64,000 nucleotides of DNA, from the NCBI GenBank assembly GCA_965601475.1, contig OZ271832.1, positions 5,580,001 through 5,644,000 on the forward strand. The letters are read 5' to 3'. The notes below the pieces were generated by a model. It saw only the letters and a list, made by a program, of their open reading frames with translations, searched no databases and was not told where the DNA came from. Each line of letters opens with the position of its first letter. Position 1 is the first letter of the stretch. Below are positions 14,703-24,246 of the stretch, piece after piece. A program made the translations under genes and the position numbers. This DNA is from JAWPMT01 sp965601475 (GTDB lineage: Bacteria > Bacteroidota > Bacteroidia > Cytophagales > Cyclobacteriaceae).

Positions 14703-16325
14703 ATGGCCAAAGCGTACGACTACATCATCATAGGGGCGGGCTCCTCGGGTTGCCTACTCGCCAATCGATTGTCTTCTCACGGAGAGTTCAGCGTCCTGCT
14801 GATTGAAGCGGGGGGGCGAGACCGTGATCCTTTGATCCAGATCCCTGGTGCCTATGGCAAGCTTTTTCGCAAACCCTTTGACTGGGCCTACTGGACAGAG
14901 CCGCAGGAACATGTCAATAACCGACGGATTTTCGTGCCGAGAGGTAAAACACTAGGCGGAAGTAGTAGTACCAATGCCATGGCGTATGTACGTGGTAATC
15001 AGCGGGATTATGATCGCTGGGCTGAGGTTTCGGACAAGAGCTGGTCTTTTGTGGAATTGTTACCACTCTTCCAACGCGGAGAGAACAATCGGGTGATGGT
15101 GGACATGGATGGGGAATACCATGGCACGCAGGGAGAACTGGCGGTGGACTTCAATCAGAAATTCCAAACGCCCTTTTCTGAGGCCTTCCTGGAGGCCGGA
15201 CAGGCATGGGGCCTGCCGTACAATAAGGACTACAATGGAAAGCGCCAATCGGGCGTATCAAAATTTCAGTTCACGATTGATGGTGGAAAGCGACATAGCA
15301 GTGCCACCGCTTACCTGAAGCCGGTCATGAGTCGCGCTAACTTATCAGTGATGACAAAGGCATTGGTCTCCAATATCCTGATCAAAGGTGATCGGGCAGC
15401 AGGTGTCACCATCCAAAATGGGGGAAGCACCGAGGCCATAACTGCCAACAAGGAAGTAATTGTATCCGCTGGAGCCATCAATTCGCCACAGCTGCTGATG
15501 TTGTCGGGGATTGGGGAGACTGATCAGCTGAAGGGGCATGGTATCGACGTGAAAGTGGAGTCCCCTAACGTGGGGCAAAACCTGCAGGATCACCTCTTCT
15601 ATTCCGTTTCGGCCTCGGCCACCGTGCAACAGGGCATCAATCATGTGATAGGGCTAGGAAGCCAACTTTGGCATCTGGGGAAGTACCTATTCAATAAGTC
15701 CGGCGCCTTGACGATAGGTCCCTTGGAGGCTGTGGCCTTTTTCAATATGGCGGATAAGCAGAGTGACGATTGTGACTTTCAGTTTCACTTCGCGCCCCTG
15801 CACATCGGCAAGGGCTATGACTATGACGTTTACGACCTGAGTACCTTTCCACATGATGATGGATTCACGATACTGCCCTCTTTGCTGCACCCGAAGAGTC
15901 GGGGAGAGGTCCGATTAAGGTCAAGCCAGCCAGGTGATACCCCTCTCATTCAACCGAATTTCCTCTCTGATCCTGCAGATATGGACCAGCTGGTGAAAGG
16001 AGGGAAGATCGCCAGGGAATGGCTGGAGAATGCCGCATTTGACCCTTACAGGAAAGAGCACGTGGCACCCGTCGAGGCCAACACGGATGAGGATTGGAAG
16101 GAACATGTGCGCAAGTCAGTAGAGACCATCTATCACCCGGTAGGCACCTGCAGAATGGGGTTAGATCATGAGTCTGTCGTCGATCCGATGTTGAAAGTAC
16201 GAGGTGTTGACGGGCTTCGTGTCGTCGATGCTTCCATCATGCCGGAGATCGTTACCGGCAATACCAACGCCGCTTGCTACGTCATTGCGGAAAAGGCCGC
16301 AGATATGATCTTCATGGATTCATAA
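14703..16325 (+). CDS. GMC family oxidoreductase (choline dehydrogenase-like)
   Basis: 540 residues, normal for the family. Residues about 5-20 hold the FAD-binding motif YIIIGAGSSGCLLANRL. GMC signature 1 is GKTLGGSSSTNAMAYVRG and signature 2 is GAINSPQLLMLSGIG. The active-site histidine lies in YHPVGTCRMG, and the C-terminal GNTNAACYVIAEKAADMI is typical. Such enzymes oxidise primary alcohols with FAD; choline, glycine-betaine aldehyde and long-chain alcohols are known substrates of relatives, and the substrate here cannot be told. No aldehyde dehydrogenase or betaine transporter is nearby, so a betA name is not justified. ATG 14703 is chosen because the fold starts directly after it. The 3' end overlaps pgl by 14 bases. 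Confidence 0.9.
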   Translation: MAKAYDYIIIGAGSSGCLLANRLSSHGEFSVLLIEAGGRDRDPLIQIPGAYGKLFRKPFDWAYWTEPQEHVNNRRIFVPRGKTLGGSSSTNAMAYVRGNQRDYDRWAEVSDKSWSFVELLPLFQRGENNRVMVDMDGEYHGTQGELAVDFNQKFQTPFSEAFLEAGQAWGLPYNKDYNGKRQSGVSKFQFTIDGGKRHSSATAYLKPVMSRANLSVMTKALVSNILIKGDRAAGVTIQNGGSTEAITANKEVIVSAGAINSPQLLMLSGIGETDQLKGHGIDVKVESPNVGQNLQDHLFYSVSASATVQQGINHVIGLGSQLWHLGKYLFNKSGALTIGPLEAVAFFNMADKQSDDCDFQFHFAPLHIGKGYDYDVYDLSTFPHDDGFTILPSLLHPKSRGEVRLRSSQPGDTPLIQPNFLSDPADMDQLVKGGKIAREWLENAAFDPYRKEHVAPVEANTDEDWKEHVRKSVETIYHPVGTCRMGLDHESVVDPMLKVRGVDGLRVVDASIMPEIVTGNTNAACYVIAEKAADMIFMDS

Positions 16326-17028
16326 GGTGGGCAGCCTCTTCATCCAGAAACCAGATCACTTTCTCATTTTTGATGTGATAGGCCGGGAAATCGGCAGCTC
16401 CGGGCTCGTCCTGTAGGATGGATTTAATCTTCTCCGCTTTCTTCTTTCCGGTGACGAGGAAGCAGATGATCTTACTGTTGTTGAGCACCGGCCCCGTCAA
16501 AGTCACCCTTTTCTGACCGCTCTCCGGATGTGTAGCGACATCGCATACCTTATCAGATTGGAGTAAAGCCATATTGTTCGGGAAGATAGAGGCCGTATGT
16601 CCATCGTCACCCATACCCAGGATCATGAGGTCGACCTGTGGTAATCCGTTAGCTTCGGTGCATACTTCCGAAAGCTGCTGACCATAGCGGATGGCTTCTT
16701 CCTGTGGATCGTTTTCTCCGAGGACCCGATGGATATTGCCTTCGGGAATGCTAACATGATCGAAGAGAAAGTCTTTGGTCATCTTGTAGTTGCTCTCGCC
16801 ATCTGTTGGAGGCACACACCGCTCATCACCCCAGAAAAAGTGGGCCTTGGACCATTCCACAATTTCAGCATATTCCTTTGAGAGGATTTGAAAGAGCAGT
16901 TTAGGGGTGGAGCCTCCTGACAGGGAGATGGTGATACGCTCGCTATTGTTGACTTCCTTCTGAAAGAAACTGGCGAATGCCTCCGCGACTTCAGCACCGC
17001 TTTTGTAGACTCTGATCTCTGGCTTCAT
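16312..17028 (-). CDS. pgl: 6-phosphogluconolactonase
   Basis: 238 residues, the usual length. It hydrolyses 6-phosphogluconolactone to 6-phosphogluconate in the oxidative pentose phosphate pathway. Typical features are ITISLSGGSTPKLLFQ near the start, HFFWGDERCVPPTDGESNYK in the middle and VDLMILGMGDDGHTASIFP. Its ATG overlaps the zwf stop by four bases (17025-17028), so translation is coupled and both enzymes for consecutive steps are made together. Convergent with the GMC gene, with a 14-base overlap. Cytoplasmic. Confidence 0.95.
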   Translation of the reverse strand: MKPEIRVYKSGAEVAEAFASFFQKEVNNSERITISLSGGSTPKLLFQILSKEYAEIVEWSKAHFFWGDERCVPPTDGESNYKMTKDFLFDHVSIPEGNIHRVLGENDPQEEAIRYGQQLSEVCTEANGLPQVDLMILGMGDDGHTASIFPNNMALLQSDKVCDVATHPESGQKRVTLTGPVLNNSKIICFLVTGKKKAEKIKSILQDEPGAADFPAYHIKNEKVIWFLDEEAAHLMNP

Positions 17029-18554
17029 AGTTCGCAGTACTCTCCGTCATCAACCAAATTCTTGCAGGGGTAGCGCCAGGACATGTTTTCACCATCGATA
17101 AGGTCATCTACATGTTCAGGACCCCAGGTGCCTGCTGGATAGCCGAAAACGGGTATGGAATCGTCGTTTTGCCAGGCTTCCAAAATGGGATCTACGAACT
17201 TCCATGCGGCTTCGACACTGTCTCCCCGGGCGTATAGTGTAGCATCGGATTGCATGGCGTCGAGGATGAGTCGTTCATAGGCCTCGGGGACGTAGGCATC
17301 TGCCAGCTCGTCGTAGTGGAAGTCAAGGTTGACATTCTTCACCTTGAATCCGGCTCCAGGCACTTTGAATCCCACTTTGAGCAACATGCCTTCATTGGGC
17401 TGTATGCGCAGGACCAGCATGTTTTGGGAGTTGTGTAAGTCTGACTTGCCGAAGAGGTGGTGATGATTGGGCTTGAAGTGGATGACTACTTCAGACACCC
17501 GTGTAGGCAAGCGCTTGCCTGTTCGGATGAAAAAGGGCACATCCGCCCACCGCCAGTTGTCGATGTAGAACTTCATGGCCACGAAGGTCTCGGTCTTGGA
17601 GTTGGGGTCCACACCTTGTTCCTCTCGGTACCCAGGCATTGCCTCACCTCGAATATTGGAGCTCATGTACTGACCTCGGATGACATTCTTCTTGATGTCC
17701 TCGGGAGTATAGGGCCGCAGTGATTGGAAGAGTTTGAGCTTTTCATTGCGGATACTATCGGCATCTACTTTGACGGGAGGTTCCATGGCCACCAGTGAGA
17801 TCAATTGAAGGAGGTGGTTCTGGATCATGTCCCGCAAGGCGCCGGACCCATCGTAGTAGCCGCCGCGCTTCTCTACGCCTACGCTTTCTGCGGAGGTGAT
17901 TTCCACGCGATGGATATAGTTTCTGTTCCAGAGCGGTTCGAAGATGCTGTTGGCAAAGCGGGTTACAAAGAGGTTTTGAACCGTTTCCTTGCCCAGGTAA
18001 TGATCAATACGATAGATCTGTCGCTCCTTGAAGCACTTCTTCAATTCCGCGTTGAGTTCCTGCGCTGTTGACAGGCTATAGCCAAAGGGTTTTTCAATGA
18101 TCAGATGCTTCCAGCCGTCATCTTCCTGGTTGAGCCGGACACTCGAGAGACCATTGGAAATGGGGCCATAAAGGCTGGGAGGTGTAGAGAGGTAGAAGAT
18201 GCAATTGCCTTCCGTGCCGTCTTCCGTTTTGATTTTGTCGAGTCGCTCGCGCAAAGTCCTGAAAGCGCCATCGTGTGCCGTGTCCAGGGCCTGGTATTGC
18301 AGCATGTTGGCAAACTCATCCAACTGCTCTTCGCTCACCTCGTCCTTCTTGATGAAGTCGCTTTCGTAGACGGATTTCTTTCGAAAGCCCTCGTCAGCGA
18401 GGTGTGTACGTCCGACACCCAATACGACGAAATGCATGGGCAAAAGGCCGCCTTTGAACAGGTTGAAGATAGCAGGTACCAGCTTCCTTGTCGTCAGGTC
18501 GCCTGAAGCGCCAAAAATGATGAGTACCTGATTTTGAATTTTGTTTGTGGCCAT
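17025..18554 (-). CDS. zwf: Glucose-6-phosphate 1-dehydrogenase
   Basis: 509 residues. The first enzyme of the oxidative pentose phosphate pathway; it oxidises glucose-6-phosphate with NADP(+). N-terminal dinucleotide motif IFGASGDLTTRKLVPAIFNL (about 11-30), the substrate-binding and catalytic motif RIDHYLGKETVQNL (about 178-191), and EKPFGYSLSTAQELN just before. ATG at 18554. First gene of the zwf-pgl operon and divergent from gnd, so all three steps to ribulose-5-phosphate are encoded here. Confidence 0.97.
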   Translation of the reverse strand: MATNKIQNQVLIIFGASGDLTTRKLVPAIFNLFKGGLLPMHFVVLGVGRTHLADEGFRKKSVYESDFIKKDEVSEEQLDEFANMLQYQALDTAHDGAFRTLRERLDKIKTEDGTEGNCIFYLSTPPSLYGPISNGLSSVRLNQEDDGWKHLIIEKPFGYSLSTAQELNAELKKCFKERQIYRIDHYLGKETVQNLFVTRFANSIFEPLWNRNYIHRVEITSAESVGVEKRGGYYDGSGALRDMIQNHLLQLISLVAMEPPVKVDADSIRNEKLKLFQSLRPYTPEDIKKNVIRGQYMSSNIRGEAMPGYREEQGVDPNSKTETFVAMKFYIDNWRWADVPFFIRTGKRLPTRVSEVVIHFKPNHHHLFGKSDLHNSQNMLVLRIQPNEGMLLKVGFKVPGAGFKVKNVNLDFHYDELADAYVPEAYERLILDAMQSDATLYARGDSVEAAWKFVDPILEAWQNDDSIPVFGYPAGTWGPEHVDDLIDGENMSWRYPCKNLVDDGEYCEL

Positions 18555-18696
18555 TATCGAATTAGGCTAGTGATGAATGATCTTTTTGGTCTACTCGAAT
18601 ATAAACCAGAATTGGTTGCATTTGATTCGGTCGTTATTTGATTCCAATAATCGCAATGAATTTATAACTTGTCGCCAACACTAACCACAGAATAGA

Positions 18697-20085
18697 ATGT
18701 CTTACGATTTTGGTTTGGTCGGCCTTGGCGTTATGGGTCGCAACTTCATTCTGAATGTAGCTGACAATGATTTTGCGGCTTTCGGTCTGGATACAGATCC
18801 TGAGAAAGTCGAAGCCTTGCGAGAAGAAGGAAAGGGCAAGACTGTTGACGGCACGACAGATAAGGTCGAATTTGTCAAAAACCTTTCAACACCGCGCAAG
18901 ATCATGATGCTGGTCCCGGCGGGTGGTCCCGTGGACAGTGTGATTGAAGACTTATTGCCTCATCTGGATAAAGGGGATCTGTTGATCGATGGGGGCAACT
19001 CCTATTTTGCTGATACAGATCGTCGGTTTACTTACCTCGAGGAAAAAGGCATTCACTTCATGGGTTGTGGTGTCTCTGGCGGTGCCAAGGGCGCTCGGTT
19101 TGGCCCTAGTATGATGCCAGGGGGCTCTGAAGCCTCTTACGAAATCGTGAAACCCATCTTCGAAGCGGCGGCTGCCAAAGTAGGGGAAGACCCCTGTGTG
19201 GCTTTCCTCGGCAAAGGCTCTGCCGGAAACTACGTGAAAATGGTCCACAATGGTATCGAATATGGGATGATGCAACTAATCTCCGAGGTCTATCATGTCA
19301 TGAAGGTAGGTTTGGGTAAATCGAATGAGCAGCTTCATGAAATCTTTGATAGCTGGAATAAGGGGAGACTTCAGTCTTTTCTTGTAGAAATCACGGCCGA
19401 GATCTTTCAGAAGGGTGATGATAAAGGGTCTGGTCACCTGGTGGACAAGATCCTCGACAAGGCCAAGCAAAAAGGTACAGGTAAGTGGACGTCGCAGAAT
19501 GCGATGGACCTGGGTTCCGCTATCCCCACCATTGACGCTGCAGTGAGCATGCGTGAAATATCGGCGCTGAAGGACGATAGGGTAAAGGCAGAAGGAGTCT
19601 ATGGATCCAAGGCCAATAATGGTGGATTGCTAAATGTAGACCAGGTAGAAAGTGCCCTGTATATGTCATTCATTATCTCCTATGCCCAGGGGATGACGCA
19701 GTTGGCGTATGCTTCTGAGGAATATGGTTATGGTCTCGATATGGAGACGATCTCGAGGATCTGGCGAGGTGGATGTATCATACGCTCTGCCATACTTGAG
19801 GACATGCGCAATGCCTACAAAGCCAATCCTGCGTTGAGTAATCTCCTGTTGGATGAGGATTTTGCCTCCGGCGTGAAAGGTGGATTGGAAGACCTGAAGC
19901 AAACGGTAGTGTTTGCTGTGAATAACAACATCCCCGTCATGGCACTGAGCGCAAGCCTCAATTACCTACAGGCATTCACCAGTGGTCGCTTGCCACTTAA
20001 CCTAATTCAGGCCCAGCGCGATCATTTTGGATCGCACACCTATGAACGCTTAGACCAGGAAGGTATTTTTCACACGGAATGGTGA
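18697..20085 (+). CDS. gnd: 6-phosphogluconate dehydrogenase (decarboxylating)
   Basis: 462 residues. It converts 6-phosphogluconate to ribulose-5-phosphate and CO2 with NADP(+). Rossmann motif GLVGLGVMGRNFILNVAD at the start, DGGNSYFADTDRR, and the catalytic segment GKGSAGNYVKMVHNGIEYGM with the expected lysine and histidine-asparagine. C-terminal FTSGRLPLNLIQAQRDHFGS is typical. Divergent from zwf with 142 bases between starts that should hold both promoters. Its 3' end overlaps the convergent glucokinase gene by 16 bases. Confidence 0.97.
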   Translation: MSYDFGLVGLGVMGRNFILNVADNDFAAFGLDTDPEKVEALREEGKGKTVDGTTDKVEFVKNLSTPRKIMMLVPAGGPVDSVIEDLLPHLDKGDLLIDGGNSYFADTDRRFTYLEEKGIHFMGCGVSGGAKGARFGPSMMPGGSEASYEIVKPIFEAAAAKVGEDPCVAFLGKGSAGNYVKMVHNGIEYGMMQLISEVYHVMKVGLGKSNEQLHEIFDSWNKGRLQSFLVEITAEIFQKGDDKGSGHLVDKILDKAKQKGTGKWTSQNAMDLGSAIPTIDAAVSMREISALKDDRVKAEGVYGSKANNGGLLNVDQVESALYMSFIISYAQGMTQLAYASEEYGYGLDMETISRIWRGGCIIRSAILEDMRNAYKANPALSNLLLDEDFASGVKGGLEDLKQTVVFAVNNNIPVMALSASLNYLQAFTSGRLPLNLIQAQRDHFGSHTYERLDQEGIFHTEW

Positions 20086-20825
20086 TGCTGAATATAATCG
20101 GCGGCTGATAAGGCTGCGCCGATGATGCCGGCATTGTTGCGAAGGGTAGCAGGAAGTACTTCACATTCAAGGTCAAACTTATGTGAGAATTCACTGTAGC
20201 GCTTGGAAACGCCTCCGCCTACGATCAGGAGGTCAGGCCAGAACAGGAATTCCAACCGCTGCAGGTATTCATTGACCCGAGCTCCGAAAGCGTCAAAATC
20301 CAGTTTCTCGGCTTCCCGAGCGGAATTGCTGGTGTAGTGCTCGGCAATCTTGCCATGCATGCGCAGGTGTCCCAGCTCCGAGTTGGGTACAAGACGCCCC
20401 TCCGTGAAAATCGCTGAGCCAATGCCTGTTCCAAAGGCGACGACGATGATCGTGCCGTGGTGTCCCTTGCCAGCACCGAAGGCGACTTCGCCCCAACCTG
20501 CGGCGTCGACATCATTGAGCACGTGGGCCTCGCAGCCTGTGATTTTTTTGATTTCCTCAGCAGCATTCACACCCATCCAAGACTTATCAATGTTGGAGGC
20601 TGTCTTTACGATTTCTTCTTTTACAGCAGCAGGAAAGCCACATCCGATCTTGCCTTTCCATTCAAAACGATCCACAAGTTCCTTGACCGTGTGTATGACC
20701 GCCTCAGGCGTGGCAGGCTGGGGGGTCTTGATTTTGACCCGGTCTGTTACCAACTCTCCCGTTTTCAAATCCACAACCGCACCTTTGATACCAGTGCCCC
20801 CGATGTCAATTCCTAGCATTTCCAT
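20070..20825 (-). CDS. ppgK: Polyphosphate-type glucokinase (ROK family)
   Basis: 251 residues. The ROK-fold N-terminus LGIDIGGTGIKGAVVDLKTG is followed by VLNDVDAAGWGEVAFGAG and GTGIGSAIFTEGRLVPNSEL with GHLRMHG, the pattern of polyphosphate glucokinases rather than the longer ROK sugar kinases or repressors. It would phosphorylate glucose using polyphosphate and possibly ATP, making glucose-6-phosphate for Zwf. It lacks an N-terminal helix-turn-helix domain, so it is not a repressor. Convergent with gnd. The phosphate-donor preference is inferred from family resemblance. Confidence 0.85.
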   Translation of the reverse strand: MEMLGIDIGGTGIKGAVVDLKTGELVTDRVKIKTPQPATPEAVIHTVKELVDRFEWKGKIGCGFPAAVKEEIVKTASNIDKSWMGVNAAEEIKKITGCEAHVLNDVDAAGWGEVAFGAGKGHHGTIIVVAFGTGIGSAIFTEGRLVPNSELGHLRMHGKIAEHYTSNSAREAEKLDFDAFGARVNEYLQRLEFLFWPDLLIVGGGVSKRYSEFSHKFDLECEVLPATLRNNAGIIGAALSAADYIQHHHSV

Positions 20826-20942
20826 GCCGAAAAATTAAAATTTTCTAATGATTTGGAGGGTCCCACATTAAGTTTTCTCAAATTTCCAGTCATGGATTCC
20901 TGCCATGGCAATTCTGCCGTACTTTTAGTCGAAACTTATTGC

Positions 20943-22436
20943 ATGCGACTCATCTTCTCAATCTCATGTTTTGCGTTGGCAACACTTGCCGTAGGACAAA
21001 CAGGGAGAACCTTTTTGCCCGTAAACCCAGCTGAAGAAAAGGTACAGGTTGTAGCGGGCAAGACGGATACCTATGTGGTGAAGGTGCACAAAGGCAATTC
21101 GCTGGAAGTGCGGGCCTTCAATCAGACCATGGAGGAGAAATGGGGTATTGGTCTCACTGTGAATTTTCCGTTGCTGCATTTGGCCCAGTCACTTGATGAT
21201 ATCCTGGTGCTACTGATGTCGGACAATAAGCAGCAGTCCTTTGTGTTGTTGGAAATCGATGCTGAGACAGGCCATTATTACAATGCCACGTACGACATTA
21301 CGACCACTTTCGTTCCGCGCAAACTGGCGAGGTCTCGGGAGCGATTTTGGCTGAGTGGCACCATCGGTGCGGAGCCCGTGGCATTTAGCCTGGATGCGCC
21401 CACAGGCACTTTCAAAGCACTGCCAGTCGGCCATACGGCGAAGGTCACGGATATTGCACAGCTCACCTATGATGAACTGAATGACGAACTCGACCTGCTG
21501 CTGGAAACCTCGGCAAATGGTTCACAATGCTACGTCCTCCGATCCATTGGCCGATCGGGCGAGGTCAAGCGTAACCAGATTTTTTCGTATCCCCCGGCAG
21601 ATATCAAGGACCTTCAATTCCGGAAAAGCGCTGATGGCATGGTAAGGGCCCTGGCAGCCAGTACCAAGAAAAGCAAAGACGACATCACCGGTATTGTCGT
21701 TTTCAATGAATCAGACGTATCAGGCAGGTTCTACCCCTTAAAAGATATACCAGGGGTGGGTGAGGTGTATGCGGAAGATGGAAGCAGTAAGCAGGGCAAG
21801 GCACCCAAATCCATCAAAGGCACCCTGGAAAGTGTTGCATTTCTGCCGGAAGGAGGCGCTTTGATTTCCCTGGAAACGCTGGTGAAGGACTATGAGGTCC
21901 GAGGCCTGATGCAAAGGGAGTCTGATCAGCAGTCGCTCATTGACCAGGTAGACCTGAATAGATACGGTCGGAGGGACTTTCAGACAAATGCCGCGGGCGA
22001 TACGCCTTCCTTTGACGATCGGGCCGAGAACTTCCAAAATACGGAAGAGACCACTTACAGGTTTCGGGAGGTCATCATTGACCGTGTACAGGAAAAGGGC
22101 AATCGACATACCCATTCCACTGTGTTGCGATTGGTTGACGGCGCCTTTTCAGGATTTCAGCTCAAAATGCCCAGGGAGGTGAACTCGGATTTTAGCATCC
22201 GTAATGCCAATCTGACCTTCAAGGGCGAGGAAACGACGCTATGGGTGGCCACCAAAGCGGGCTACCTGAGGTGGACGGCAGGAATGCCTGAGCAGAAAAC
22301 CGTGCACAGGCACAACATTGCGCCCTTTTCTATCCCGGTATCAGGAGGCGAAATCTTGAACTATGGATTTATTCTCCATGAGAAGGTTTTCTATCTGATG
22401 CTTCAACGTTTTGATTTTGGCCAGGAGATCGAATGA
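20943..22436 (+). CDS. Secreted hypothetical protein, 497 residues
   Basis: Starts at ATG 20943 with a signal peptide (RLIFSISCFALATLAVGQTG, cleavage about residue 20); the frame is open further upstream but without a signal sequence there. The mature part is beta-rich and repetitive in feel: strands alternate with turns such as KTDTYVVKVHKGNSLEVRAF, FVLLEIDAETGHYYNAT and LWVATKAGYLRWT, which would suit a propeller-like fold. No catalytic motif or known family is recognised. Exported, possibly periplasmic or surface-exposed. Its 3' end overlaps the convergent gene by 68 bases, an unusually long overlap. Confidence 0.75.
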   Translation: MRLIFSISCFALATLAVGQTGRTFLPVNPAEEKVQVVAGKTDTYVVKVHKGNSLEVRAFNQTMEEKWGIGLTVNFPLLHLAQSLDDILVLLMSDNKQQSFVLLEIDAETGHYYNATYDITTTFVPRKLARSRERFWLSGTIGAEPVAFSLDAPTGTFKALPVGHTAKVTDIAQLTYDELNDELDLLLETSANGSQCYVLRSIGRSGEVKRNQIFSYPPADIKDLQFRKSADGMVRALAASTKKSKDDITGIVVFNESDVSGRFYPLKDIPGVGEVYAEDGSSKQGKAPKSIKGTLESVAFLPEGGALISLETLVKDYEVRGLMQRESDQQSLIDQVDLNRYGRRDFQTNAAGDTPSFDDRAENFQNTEETTYRFREVIIDRVQEKGNRHTHSTVLRLVDGAFSGFQLKMPREVNSDFSIRNANLTFKGEETTLWVATKAGYLRWTAGMPEQKTVHRHNIAPFSIPVSGGEILNYGFILHEKVFYLMLQRFDFGQEIE

Positions 22437-24135
22437 GGAACTGGATGTCCTGATGTGACGGCAGCGGGGGGTCTGTGGTCAGCAGTGCTCCAGATTCATC
22501 AAAAAAGCAATAGAAGGGGAGGACATCGTTGAAAAGCTCTTCCAGCAGCTTAGAATCAAAGTCAAAGGAAATCCGGGCATGCTCAATCCCTTTCTGATCC
22601 AGTTTGTAGAGCTGCCTTGTGAGTTGCCAGCTTTCGTCATTATCATCGATCGACACCATTACCAGTTGGAGTTTATCCCTATTGAGCTTCCTTAGAAATC
22701 GCGTGTGTGGCCTGATGTCAAAATAGTTGGGGCGGCTGGCGGGGGACCAGATAACGACATAGGTAGGGGTACCTTCGTATCGGGCCAGTACCTCTTGAAA
22801 AGGTTCCGAGGCGATGATGGATTTACCGCCTTCTTCAATGGTATTGAACAAAGCGAATTGCTTCCTCAGGTCGATTTTCCGCGAAAGGTCTTCGATGATC
22901 TTGGTCTCCATGGCTGTCGCCTCCAGGATATTGTAGTGGTCCCAAAAAGTGGAATCGTATGGAACATTGACCAGGTCTTCCGAGGTAGGTTCCTCACTGC
23001 CTTTACGTTTGGAGGGATTAGGAAGGATGTTGTTGGTGATGAGTTCAATATGGGAAGTGTGTACGACCGAATCTACGACCTGACCCAAGGTGTCGTAGGA
23101 GAGGTGCAATCCTGATAAATCCACACTGGATCTGTCCAGGTGGTATTGCCCGTTGAATTCTTTGTAGATGCAAATGCGTTGGGATAGAATGTCGGTGCTG
23201 TCGCCAATGGTCCTGAGGCCGTAGTCCTCCGTCGTCTCTATCCTCACAAATGCAAGACTTTCCGCCTCTATAAACAGCTTTCCCGTATAGTACCTATGGT
23301 TCAACCCCGTTGGTTTGGTATGGAATTGTATTACATAGATCACATTGCCATCGAGATAGGTCGTGTCCAACATGGCATATTTGGTGGGCATATCCCGCAG
23401 TGGATTGGTGTAGTTGTAGGCGGTCAGATCTCCGGTCAGCAGATAATTGAGGGATATGGGTGGATGGGAGAGAGACGAGTTCTGGGTAAAATCAAAGCTG
23501 CGTCGAAGTTGCTTTACCTCAAATCCCAAGTTTTCCTGGGGAATAGTTGAGGTGTATGGATCCTTTCCGGATCGGGTCAGTTCCAGAGCGGCTTCAATCA
23601 GCCTGACGTAGTTGTCATTCTCGGCGCAGTAGTGCCGGTAGAAGGCAGGGTAGATCGAAGGTTCATCACTGTAGTTCTTCGGGATTCTTTTCAGGGCCTT
23701 ACGTACAAGCTGTTTGGCGGGATCCCGGAGTTTCTTCCGCTTCTTGTCAGCTGTGATGACCACACTTCCCAAACTGGTGGTGGCGGGATTGATGGTGAAC
23801 GACTGGCGGCTATTGGGTATCGTATGGATCTCAGATATGCTGGGTTTGTACCCAATGCAGGAGATCTTGATGGTATAGGGCCTTGGGGTACCCTCCGGGA
23901 TTCTCAGTTCAAAATGGCCATCCAGGTTCGTGCTGGTGCCTATCACACTTTCTCCTATCGTCACATGGGCGAAGGGTACGATCTCGCCTGAACCAGCCTC
24001 AGTAACCCTTCCCAGGAGTACGCTGGACCCCTGCGCATAAGCTTTGAAGGTACCCAGGGACATAAAGAGCGCGCAGGATGTGAGGTATACCGTTAGTAGC
24101 CGTCCAAATGGTTGAAGGAGAGCGGTTCGATGCAT
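22369..24135 (-). CDS. CarboxypepD_reg protein with cysteine-less thioredoxin-like tail
   Basis: 588 residues with a probable signal peptide (LLTVYLTSCALFMSLGTFKAYA). Residues about 38-130 are a CarboxypepD_reg-like beta domain (LLGRVTEAGSGEIVPFAHV, GTSTNLDGHFELRIPEG, SCIGYKPS). Residues about 150-400 are a long domain also seen in the proteins at 53621 and 56500 (FYRHYCAEND; TGKLFIEAESLAFVRIE). The last about 130 residues resemble a TlpA-type thioredoxin fold (TYVVIWSPASRPNYF; QLVMVSIDDNDESWQL; VLPFYCFFDESG), but the CxxC site is replaced by SPAS. It is therefore unlikely to be a redox enzyme. Function unknown; probably a cell-envelope protein. Confidence 0.75.
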   Translation of the reverse strand: MHRTALLQPFGRLLTVYLTSCALFMSLGTFKAYAQGSSVLLGRVTEAGSGEIVPFAHVTIGESVIGTSTNLDGHFELRIPEGTPRPYTIKISCIGYKPSISEIHTIPNSRQSFTINPATTSLGSVVITADKKRKKLRDPAKQLVRKALKRIPKNYSDEPSIYPAFYRHYCAENDNYVRLIEAALELTRSGKDPYTSTIPQENLGFEVKQLRRSFDFTQNSSLSHPPISLNYLLTGDLTAYNYTNPLRDMPTKYAMLDTTYLDGNVIYVIQFHTKPTGLNHRYYTGKLFIEAESLAFVRIETTEDYGLRTIGDSTDILSQRICIYKEFNGQYHLDRSSVDLSGLHLSYDTLGQVVDSVVHTSHIELITNNILPNPSKRKGSEEPTSEDLVNVPYDSTFWDHYNILEATAMETKIIEDLSRKIDLRKQFALFNTIEEGGKSIIASEPFQEVLARYEGTPTYVVIWSPASRPNYFDIRPHTRFLRKLNRDKLQLVMVSIDDNDESWQLTRQLYKLDQKGIEHARISFDFDSKLLEELFNDVLPFYCFFDESGALLTTDPPLPSHQDIQFLIRSPGQNQNVEASDRKPSHGE

Positions 24136-24246
24136 GGAGGAGTGAAACAGAAAAAAGTAAGGTTCTTAAAAGGGAAAAAGTGACAACTCGAAATACCTTA
24201 CGGTAAAGAGATCAAAAAGTATGAATTTTTCTCAAAATCCTATCAC

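Noticed and set aside
14703..16325. Naming the GMC gene betA (choline dehydrogenase)
   Set aside because: GMC signatures do not fix the substrate and there are no betaine genes nearby.
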